Assembly (NCBI GenBank): GCA_023442945.1
Contig: JAEZWW010000070.1
Coordinates: 1 to 30,365 of the forward strand
Source: Pseudomonadota bacterium
GTDB lineage: Bacteria; Pseudomonadota; Gammaproteobacteria; Burkholderiales; Burkholderiaceae_C
Direction: 5' to 3'
Length of the DNA: 30,365 bases
Part shown: piece by piece, positions 14,774 to 20,996 of the stretch
Layout: each line of letters opens with the position of its first letter
How positions within the stretch are numbered: position 1 is the first letter of the stretch
Position numbers and translations under genes: made by a program
Notes under the pieces: generated by a model
Databases searched by the model: none
What the model was told of the DNA's origin: nothing
What the model saw: only the letters and a program-made list of their open reading frames with translations

Positions 14774-15478
14774 ATGAGCTCCCTCCCCTCCTCTTCACCC
14801 GACGCCTTCTGGCAAGCCAGCCCGCGCCTGCGCCTGCGCGAATTTGCTGCGCACGACCTGGACGACTTGGTGCGCATGCACCAAGACCCGCGTGTGCGAG
14901 CGCTGTTGGTGGACGACCTGGACCTGGACGACAAAACCACCGCCGCACGCTTTCTGGCCGGCATGCGGGCGTTTTACCGCCAGCATGAAGGCCAAGGCAT
15001 CTGGTGCGCCGAGCGCGCCATGCCGCCGGATGCGGAATCGGTCGCGGAGGCACGCGCAGCCCATGCTGCGGGCGATATCGGCGATGAATTGCTGGCCATG
15101 GTGGAGGCCCCCACCTGGCAGTTCTGTGGCTGGTTCAGCCTGGTCCACGTGATGGACGCGCCCGAACAGGTCGAAATCGGCTCTCGCTTGCAACCCGAGG
15201 CCTGGGGCGGCTCCCTCGCGCTGGACGGTGGCGACTGGCTGCTGCAGCGCGCCTTCGCCGACCCGGCGCGCGCCGAGGTGTTCGGTTACTGCGACCCTGC
15301 CAACCGCTCGGCCGCGCACTGCCTGCAGGTGCTGGGGTTCACCGCCTCCGGCCGCGCGCCCTACAACGGCCACGACGCGGCGCAATTCCGGCTAGTGCGC
15401 ACGCACTGGGCTGATTGGCGCACGCTGCCCCGCCGCGAGCGCCTGCGGCGCGTGCGCGACGCCGCGTCGCCGAGCTGA
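14774..15478 (+). CDS. GNAT-family N-acetyltransferase (RimJ/RimL-like)
   Basis: A 234-aa acetyltransferase of the GNAT fold. It shows the RimL-type opening TPRLRLREF-like sequence (SPRLRLREFAAHDLDDLVRMHQDPRV), the middle strands WQFCGWFSLVHV and VEIGSRLQPEAWGGSLALDGGDWLLQRAF, and the late block GYCDPANRSAAHCLQVLGFTASG that normally contacts acetyl-CoA. ATG 14774 was chosen because the longer frame runs into the tRNA-Gly gene. A stretch near residues 75-105 (MPPDAESVAEARAAHAAGDIG) looks like an insertion. Its substrate is unknown. It follows the tRNA by 54 bp. Confidence 0.85.
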   Translation: MSSLPSSSPDAFWQASPRLRLREFAAHDLDDLVRMHQDPRVRALLVDDLDLDDKTTAARFLAGMRAFYRQHEGQGIWCAERAMPPDAESVAEARAAHAAGDIGDELLAMVEAPTWQFCGWFSLVHVMDAPEQVEIGSRLQPEAWGGSLALDGGDWLLQRAFADPARAEVFGYCDPANRSAAHCLQVLGFTASGRAPYNGHDAAQFRLVRTHWADWRTLPRRERLRRVRDAASPS

Positions 15479-15774
15479 TCCCGAAAAATACCGGCCGCCA
15501 AGCTGGGCCCTCCGCCAGCCACGCCACGCGGCGGAATGCACGGGAATTTCCATCAAATCAAGCTCTGGCCCTAGATAGATCAGCGCAAGTAGCTACCACT
15601 TAGATAGCAAGCGATCACCCGGCAATGCAAGAAGCCTGCGTCACACGCTGGCGACCTGGTGCCGTCTGCCGCCTCATCGACGGGCAGGCTTCGCTTCAGT
15701 GCGATCGCAAGACACCCAAGGCCCGGCGCCGCTGGACCTGCATGCGCAAGCCCATCGCAGACCCGCCAGGCCTG
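15479..15774. other. Intergenic region between GNAT gene and DUF6683-like gene
   Basis: No convincing gene. It contains the dispersed repeat copy 5 and the convergent 3' ends of the flanking genes. No strong terminator hairpin with a T-run was found. Confidence 0.5.
15553..15612 (-). repeat. Dispersed repeat, copy 5
   Basis: Minus strand: GTAGCTACTTGCGCTGATC then CTAGGGCCAGAGCTTGATTT, with TTGCTATC at the other end. It is more diverged in the middle but keeps both conserved blocks. Confidence 0.65.
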
Positions 15775-16506
15775 CTACCGAAACTTGATCCCCGACGAGG
15801 TGAATTCCACCCGCTCGGGCTCCGTGTTCAACACCGCTCGGTAGACGCGTGCACCCGCGTCCTTCAGCTCGGCCACCTCGCTTGGCTTGCCCGACTTCTG
15901 CACTTGCTGCTGCAGCATCTGCAGCATCATGCCGATGCCCACACCCTTCTGGTAGGAGCGCAGCTTTTCGTCCGCGTCGCCCTTAAACAATTCAGGCTTG
16001 CTGCGCAGGTAGGCGCCCAGCTGCTCGTAGGTGGGTTTGACGTACTTTTCAGGGAACGGCTTGTTGTAGTAGGCCGCGTAGCCGCCGGCGAGCAGCGCCA
16101 CCATGCCTGTGGCCACGTTTTCCTTGGGCACGCCATACAGCTTTTCGACACTGTCGTTGAACGAGCCAATGATCTGCGTCAGCATATTCCGCGCCTCTTT
16201 GCGTTGATCGCGCGGAAACCGGTTGACCATGTCGTCAAGCACGTCGTCGCCGCCCGCGAAAAACCGCCCGTTGATCACCCGTTGGGCGCCCGTCCACAAC
16301 GGATCCGTCTTGATACTGGGCCCGCTGTCCTTGGCGCTGGATCCACCGCGCTGCATGTCCTTCTTGGCCTGCGACATGGCGCGGTTGTACGCGTCATCGA
16401 TGAGCCATTTTTCATTGAAGTCGATGATGAAGCCTTCGCTGGTCCAGGCGTGGGCCTGCATGCTGATGAATATCAACGCAGCGAAAATAGAGAAAAAACG
16501 CTTCAT
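15775..16506 (-). CDS. Exported DUF6683-like protein, paralogue 1
   Basis: A 243-aa protein with a clear Sec signal peptide, MKRFFSIFAALIFISMQAHA, cleaved probably before WTSEG. The mature part contains NDSVEKLYGVPKENVATGMVALLAGGYAAYYNKPFPEKYVKPTYEQ, a block I associate with DUF6683-like proteins, and ends VLNTEPERVEFTSSGIKFR. ATG 16506 is chosen for the signal peptide and the AGAGGG 5 bases before it. The product of the gene just upstream shares the central block (VERLYGVPHSNLATGMTALLAGGYAAY) and the C-terminal pattern (VLGANPDRVVFSSDGFEVR), so the two are tandem paralogues 117 bp apart. Function is unknown; the location is probably periplasmic or secreted. Confidence 0.8.
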   Translation of the reverse strand: MKRFFSIFAALIFISMQAHAWTSEGFIIDFNEKWLIDDAYNRAMSQAKKDMQRGGSSAKDSGPSIKTDPLWTGAQRVINGRFFAGGDDVLDDMVNRFPRDQRKEARNMLTQIIGSFNDSVEKLYGVPKENVATGMVALLAGGYAAYYNKPFPEKYVKPTYEQLGAYLRSKPELFKGDADEKLRSYQKGVGIGMMLQMLQQQVQKSGKPSEVAELKDAGARVYRAVLNTEPERVEFTSSGIKFR

Positions 16507-16623
16507 AAAACCCTCTTTCCCTCGCTGTCGCAGCAAACATACTGCATTCGCCAGCATGCTGCATCCGCATCGTCTGGGCACGAAGATCTCGGACAACGCA
16601 CCCTGCTTGCTCGACCATCGGAA

Positions 16624-17469
16624 TTACCGAACTTCGAACCCGTCGGATGAAAAGACCACCCGATCAGGATTGGCGCCCAAAACGGTCTGCAGAATCTGGG
16701 CTCCTGCGTCTCGCAGCATGCGCTGTTTGGAAGCATCGGGAGTTTTCGCCAGCTCATGCTGCACGAGTTGCAACTCGACTCCGATGCCTGTCATCACTTG
16801 GAACATGGCGGCCTTGTCTCTTAGTGTTGCGCTTTGGATACGAGGATTGTTCGCCATCAATTGCTCCGCCTGACGGTACAGCGGTTTGACCCATGCATCC
16901 GGAAACGACTTTCCGGAGTAAGCCGCATAACCTCCTGCCAGCAAGGCCGTCATGCCGGTAGCCAAATTGCTATGAGGCACACCATAGAGTCGCTCAACCG
17001 TTTGGTCGAAGCTCCAGATTATCTTGTGGTAATAGCTCTTGCGGCGCACGTAATCGCCACCGCGGTGATCACCTTGCGCCGCCAGTTGTTCGATGCCTCG
17101 CACATCGCTGAAGCGATCACCGGAGGCAAACGTATTGGAAGCGTCCAACACCGAACGTTCTGAGGAGCGTTGGCCCTTCGTGTTGCCACTCGCCGGCGCT
17201 CCTTTGACCTTGCGGGCTTGGCTGTCCCTCAAATTCCAGTAATTCAGAGCATCTGGGCTGTAGCCGCCCCAGTCAGACGAACTCCAATCGATATCAGCTT
17301 GCGCAGTAGATACCGCGCCAACCAGGAGGCCAGCAATACAGGTGACGCGGAAAGCGATAACAGCTCGCGGTCTCGATGGCGCGCGGCGCTGTGTACCAGT
17401 CCCGAATCTCTCAAAATTGAGCGTTAATTTCAAAAGCATGGACCACATGGTTTTCAGTTGAAGGTTCAT
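16624..17469 (-). CDS. Exported DUF6683-like protein, paralogue 2
   Basis: About 281 aa from ATG 17469. A hydrophobic stretch RVTCIAGLLVGAVSTAQA near residues 41-58 looks like a signal peptide core with cleavage before DIDWSSSDW, but the region before it is unusually long and basic, so the true start may be one of the later ATGs (17448 or 17439). The central block DQTVERLYGVPHSNLATGMTALLAGGYAAYSGKSFPDAWVKPLYRQ and the end RVVFSSDGFEVR match its downstream paralogue. A longer frame back to 17505 exists but starts with TTG. No ribosome-binding site stands out. Function unknown. Confidence 0.75.
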   Translation of the reverse strand: MNLQLKTMWSMLLKLTLNFERFGTGTQRRAPSRPRAVIAFRVTCIAGLLVGAVSTAQADIDWSSSDWGGYSPDALNYWNLRDSQARKVKGAPASGNTKGQRSSERSVLDASNTFASGDRFSDVRGIEQLAAQGDHRGGDYVRRKSYYHKIIWSFDQTVERLYGVPHSNLATGMTALLAGGYAAYSGKSFPDAWVKPLYRQAEQLMANNPRIQSATLRDKAAMFQVMTGIGVELQLVQHELAKTPDASKQRMLRDAGAQILQTVLGANPDRVVFSSDGFEVR

Positions 17470-17788
17470 TTCAGAAAAACTCGATTCCCCGTGGCACGAA
17501 AACAACTACTTTGGGTGGGCTAAAATTTTTCCACGTCAAGATTTTCTGAAATTTTCGTGATCGGTTGTAGCACACGATACCCAAGGCTTAATACCTTTGG
17601 TATTTTAAATTGAGCCCACTTGAATCGAAGCAAGCGCCAACGGAGTGCCATTGGCGACTGAGCTGCTCAACCATTTTCTGGCTTCAAAAGAGAGACGCGA
17701 CAACGACACGTAAAAAGATACGCGTGTTGCCATTTCAATCCAGTGAGATTCGCTGAAGCATCCCCTTCACACAGGTACGTTCCAAAAC
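17470..17788. promoter_or_regulatory. AT-richer intergenic region with perfect palindrome
   Basis: About 320 bp without a gene, visibly richer in A and T than its surroundings. It should hold the promoter of the DUF6683-like pair. It contains the inverted repeat AATACC-TTT-GGTATT (17590-17604) and T/A-rich segments around 17521-17545. No RNA gene was recognised. Confidence 0.4.
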
Positions 17789-17815
17789 AAAACAGGCCGC
17801 AGAGCGGCCTGTTTT
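17789..17815 (-). terminator. Intrinsic terminator
   Basis: The perfect 12-bp stem AAAACAGGCCGC/GCGGCCTGTTTT has a 3-base loop. On the minus strand it continues into TTTTGTTTTGG. It stands 23 bases past the stop of the Gly-rich protein gene. Confidence 0.85.
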
Positions 17816-17837
17816 GACAGAATGCCCTGTAAGAGGA

Positions 17838-18632
17838 TTACTGCTTGCGGCCCAAGTTGGACAGCGCTTCGCCGATACCCTTGACCACCGTGTTGATCGA
17901 TTCGGTCAACAATTTGTACTCTTGGCTAACGCCTTGAAGTTCGGTCTGAGCTGCGGTCATGTCGGCAGCGGCAGCGGATTTTGCTTCCTCATCCTTGCCC
18001 GCGCCCTTCTGCTCCTGTGCAGCGGCCGACACTTTGTCGGAAAGTTCGACCATCTTACCGGCCTTCTCGCCGAGCACTTCGCCCATGGCGCGCGCAATAG
18101 CCATCAACCAGCTACCGGCTGGCTTTTTGCTCTTGCCGCCTTGACCGGACCCCGACGCTTCCCCGGTGGCATCCTTAGATTCTTCGCCCAACTGCTTGCG
18201 CACGTTGTCCAGCAGCTTCTTGACCAGATCGTCGAATTCCTTTTTCAGGCCATCCTTCGTAGCGTCACCCAGCTGTTGCTGGCAGCAGGCATCCGTTGGC
18301 TTCTCGTTCTGCTTCAGGATCTTGTCAACGGCCTGATTGATCGCATCCTGAATGAACTTCGGCATGCCTTCCTCTTTATGGAGGCGGGATGCGGATTCCT
18401 TGACGGCATTGCCGTTGTTTGCGTTCACCAGGTTGGCAGCGGCATTGAGCACGTTTGCCGGCGAAAAACCCTGAATCGCTTTCCCGATCGCGTCAGCGCC
18501 ACCCGCACCGCCTCCGAAAATGCCACTGAGCAAATTGCCCAGCAGACCCCCGCCCCCCAGCAGGCCACCCAGCATGCCGCCGGCGCCGCCACCCGTCACA
18601 ACACTTGCTACCACTCCAATTGCTGCACCCAT
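17838..18632 (-). CDS. Gly-rich N-terminus, helical C-terminus; possible secreted or translocator-like protein
   Basis: A 264-aa protein of unrecognised family. Residues 1-55 are Gly/Leu/Val-rich and hydrophobic (MGAAIGVVASVVTGGGAGG, LLGGGGLLGNLLSGIFGGG), followed by amphipathic helical segments. A Cys-Cys pair is at 116-117 and a Ser/Gly/Lys linker near 165-180. The C-terminal helices read SWLMAIARAMGEVLGEKAGKMVELSDKVSAA and TAAQTELQGVSQEYKLLTESINTVVKGIGEALSNLGRKQ. The hydrophobic head plus coiled-coil tail recalls type III translocators or harpins, but there is no classical signal peptide and no secretion apparatus in view. ATG 18632 is preceded by AAGGAG and is a strong start. It is a single-gene unit with its own terminator. 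Confidence 0.75.
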   Translation of the reverse strand: MGAAIGVVASVVTGGGAGGMLGGLLGGGGLLGNLLSGIFGGGAGGADAIGKAIQGFSPANVLNAAANLVNANNGNAVKESASRLHKEEGMPKFIQDAINQAVDKILKQNEKPTDACCQQQLGDATKDGLKKEFDDLVKKLLDNVRKQLGEESKDATGEASGSGQGGKSKKPAGSWLMAIARAMGEVLGEKAGKMVELSDKVSAAAQEQKGAGKDEEAKSAAAADMTAAQTELQGVSQEYKLLTESINTVVKGIGEALSNLGRKQ

Positions 18633-18652
18633 TTTTAGCTCCTTGGTTACAT

Positions 18653-18668
18653 CGGTCCTTTCAGACCG
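18653..18668 (-). promoter_or_regulatory. Leader hairpin upstream of the Gly-rich protein gene
   Basis: CGGTC/GACCG with a 6-base loop lies about 10 bases before the AAGGAG of the gene. It could affect ribosome access or mRNA stability; this is inference. Confidence 0.3.
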
Positions 18669-18799
18669 GTTTGATGACTTCTGGCTTTGCGCACTGCCGG
18701 GAAACCTCCCTGCCCTGCGACCAAGCAACTCATGAAGTTGGAATCACTTGATGGGTGCTATTGAATCCTTTGGCGCCCGGCTTGCCCATTCATGGCGTT

Positions 18800-18854
18800 A
18801 CCAGCTAGTAATTGAACCAGCTAGTAACGTTACCTATAGGGTCACTACATAGTG
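18800..18854. promoter_or_regulatory. Tandem repeat and palindromes, candidate operator
   Basis: ACCAGCTAGTAA occurs twice without mismatch (18800-18811 and 18816-18827), with a 16-bp period. It is followed by the palindromes GTAACGTTAC (18824-18833) and CACTA-CA-TAGTG (18843-18854). All lie 168-222 bp upstream of the Gly-rich protein gene, in the space after the response-regulator gene. Confidence 0.5.
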
Positions 18855-18885
18855 CAGGGGGCATGCACCGCCAAAACGCTATCCT

Positions 18886-18936
18886 TAAGATAGCTGCCTG
18901 CGCAGATAGCTCTAGGGCCAGAGCCCGATTTTTAGG
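18886..18936 (+). repeat. Dispersed repeat, copy 6
   Basis: ATAGCTGCCTGCGCAGATAG then CTAGGGCCAGAGCCCGATTTTT. This is the best preserved copy in the window. It lies 12 bp from the stop codon of the response-regulator gene. Confidence 0.75.
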
Positions 18937-18947
18937 GAAATTTTCCG

Positions 18948-19652
18948 TCAGACCTGCACGCTCTGGTGCAGGGCCATGCGCGTGAGGTGCACGACCGATT
19001 CGGCCTGCATCTTGGCCATCACGCGGCTGCGGTGCAGCTCGACGGTCTTGGTGCTGATGTCCAGCTCGCGGGCAATCATCTTGCTGATCTTGCCTTCGAC
19101 CACGCCCTGCATCACCTGCAGCTCGCGCGGGCTCAGGCTGGCGTGGCGGCGCTGGTACTCGGCGCAGGCGCCCTCGTCGGACGCGGCGACCGGTACGGCG
19201 GCAACGGCTTCGGGCTCTGGCTCGGGCGCCTGTTGCGCGCTTTCAAAGGCGCGCGCCAGGGCCGATTCCAGCGCGCTGTCCTGAAACGGCTTTTCCAGGA
19301 AGGTGACGGCGCCCTTTTCCATGGCCTGTACGGCCAGGGGCACGTCGCCGTGGCCGGTCATGTAGACGATGGGCAGGGAAGGCCGCGCGCGCGGCCCGGT
19401 CACACCGGCTTCAATCAGCGCGTCATGGACCTGCAGGCCGGTCATGGTGGGCATGCGCACATCCAGCAGCAGGCAGGCGTGGCTCAAGGCCTGGGCGTCC
19501 AGCGCCTTCAGCGCGTCGATGGCGGTCTGCGCGTCGCCGAAGTCCACCACCTCGTAGCCCGCACCGCTCAGCCACCACTTGGCGGTGGCGCGGAAGTCGT
19601 CGTTGTCGTCCAGCAGGTACAGCGTGCGGGGGGCGGTGGCGGGGGTGTTCAT
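18948..19652 (-). CDS. Two-component response regulator, FixJ/LuxR type
   Basis: A 234-aa regulator. The receiver domain (about 8-130) has the acidic pair DDND at 15-18, the phosphorylated Asp64 in LLLDVRMP, Thr99 in YMTGHGD and Lys121 in FLEKPF. A Pro/Glu/Ala linker leads to a LuxR-type helix-turn-helix (LSPRELQVMQGVVEGKISKMIARELDISTKTVELHRSRVMAKM). This is the FixJ/TtrR/TodT arrangement. The start ATG at 19652 overlaps the kinase stop codon as ATGA, so the two proteins are translationally coupled. Its targets are unknown; the nearest neighbours are the Gly-rich protein and the 788-aa protein. Confidence 0.92.
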   Translation of the reverse strand: MNTPATAPRTLYLLDDNDDFRATAKWWLSGAGYEVVDFGDAQTAIDALKALDAQALSHACLLLDVRMPTMTGLQVHDALIEAGVTGPRARPSLPIVYMTGHGDVPLAVQAMEKGAVTFLEKPFQDSALESALARAFESAQQAPEPEPEAVAAVPVAASDEGACAEYQRRHASLSPRELQVMQGVVEGKISKMIARELDISTKTVELHRSRVMAKMQAESVVHLTRMALHQSVQV

Positions 19653-20905
19653 GCGACGGCGGAATCTGAATCCATAAAGCGCGGCAGCTGGCGGGCCTCG
19701 TCGCCCTGCGCCAGCGGCAGCGCCACGTGAAAGGTGCAGCCGCGCCCGGTGTTGGGGGTGTACCACAGGCGGCCCTGGTGCAATTCGATCAGGCTGCGGC
19801 AGATGTTCAGGCCAATGCCCATGCCGGTCGGCTTGGTCGAATAAAACGGCATGAACAGCTGCGCCGCACCGTCGTCGTCAATGCCCACACCGGTGTCCGC
19901 GATGGCGATCTCGATCTGCCCGCCCGCGCGGTCCACGCGGCTGGTGATCTGCAACTGCCGCTGCCCGGCCGGCGTATCGCTCATCGCGTCGATGCCGTTG
20001 CGCAGCAGATTGACCAGCACCTGCTGGAGCATCACCCCATCGCCCGCCACGGCGGTGGCGCTGTCTTCGTCCTGGCCCGGCGCCAGCGCCAGCGTCAGCT
20101 GCACGCCGTGGCGGCCCAGGTCCCAGTCCAGCAGCGTCAGGCTGTTGTGCAGCAGCGCGTGCAGGTCCACCCGCTCGCGCCGCGGCTGGCGCGACTGCGT
20201 GTAGTCGCGGATGCGGCCGATGATGCGCGCGGCGTACTGCACCTGGTCCAGCGCCAACTGCACGCCCTGCTCCAGCATCGGCAGCGCGCCGGGCTGTGGC
20301 TGGGCGATGGTGGCGGTGATGCGCGCCTTCAGCCCGCGCAGCACGTTGGTCACCGCGCCCAGGGGTTGGTTCAATTCGTGCGCCAGCGTCGTCGCCATCT
20401 CGCCCACCGCCACGCTGCGCGACGTGAACAACAAGCGTTCACGGTCTTCCAGGTGGCGGCGCGTGGCGCGGTCCTGGGCCGGTTCGTCGGCCGCCACACC
20501 ATCGACCGCCGGGCGCAGGCGCAGCGCCAGCGCACCGTCGGGCAGGCGGCGCAGGCTGGCGTGCAGCGTCGTCGCGGGCTGACGCGGGTGCAGCAGCCGC
20601 ACGTCACCGTCCCAGGCCGCATCGTCTGCACGCGCTTCACTCAAGGAGCCCAGGGCTGCGTCCAGCCCGCCCAGCCGGGCACACACCTCGGCCACCGCCG
20701 GCAGCGCGGCGCCTTCGGGCAGCGCCAACGCCGCGGCAAACGCCGGGCTGCACCAGCTCAGCGGCGCGCCCGCGTCGGCGGGCAGGAGCGCCACCGCCTC
20801 ATCAAAAGCCGCCCACAGCGCCGCCGGCGGCGTGGTTGAAAGGGATGCAGCCTTGCGAGCGCGCGGCGCGCGCGGGGCAGCAGCAGAAGGGCGCGGGGAA
20901 TTCAT
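19649..20905 (-). CDS. Sensor histidine kinase, FixL-like
   Basis: A 418-aa kinase. The H-box VAVGEMATTLAHELNQPLGAVTN carries the phosphorylated His at about 176. The ATP-binding domain shows the N-box VNLLRNGIDAM, G1 IADTGVGI, F-box FMPFYSTKPTGMGIGLNICRSLIE and the final GRGCTFHVALPL. The first ~140 residues are Ala-rich and may form a PAS-like sensor (LWAAFDEAVALL to LHASLRRLPDGALALRLRP), but I cannot confirm a PAS fold, and no transmembrane helices are visible, so it is probably cytoplasmic. ATG 20905 is preferred over an upstream frame that is not protein-like. It overlaps the response-regulator gene by 4 bp. Confidence 0.9.
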   Translation of the reverse strand: MNSPRPSAAAPRAPRARKAASLSTTPPAALWAAFDEAVALLPADAGAPLSWCSPAFAAALALPEGAALPAVAEVCARLGGLDAALGSLSEARADDAAWDGDVRLLHPRQPATTLHASLRRLPDGALALRLRPAVDGVAADEPAQDRATRRHLEDRERLLFTSRSVAVGEMATTLAHELNQPLGAVTNVLRGLKARITATIAQPQPGALPMLEQGVQLALDQVQYAARIIGRIRDYTQSRQPRRERVDLHALLHNSLTLLDWDLGRHGVQLTLALAPGQDEDSATAVAGDGVMLQQVLVNLLRNGIDAMSDTPAGQRQLQITSRVDRAGGQIEIAIADTGVGIDDDGAAQLFMPFYSTKPTGMGIGLNICRSLIELHQGRLWYTPNTGRGCTFHVALPLAQGDEARQLPRFMDSDSAVA

Positions 20906-20996
20906 ACGTGGTTCCGGTGCCCCATTTTGACCTGCCGTGATGCAGGCAGGAGGGTCCCATCGGCAGCGACTGCGGCGCGCGGCCGCCACCCAGGCG

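Noticed and set aside
16624..18632. DUF6683-like pair and Gly-rich protein as parts of one operon
   Set aside because: A strong terminator at 17789-17815 and about 350 bp of intergenic sequence separate them.
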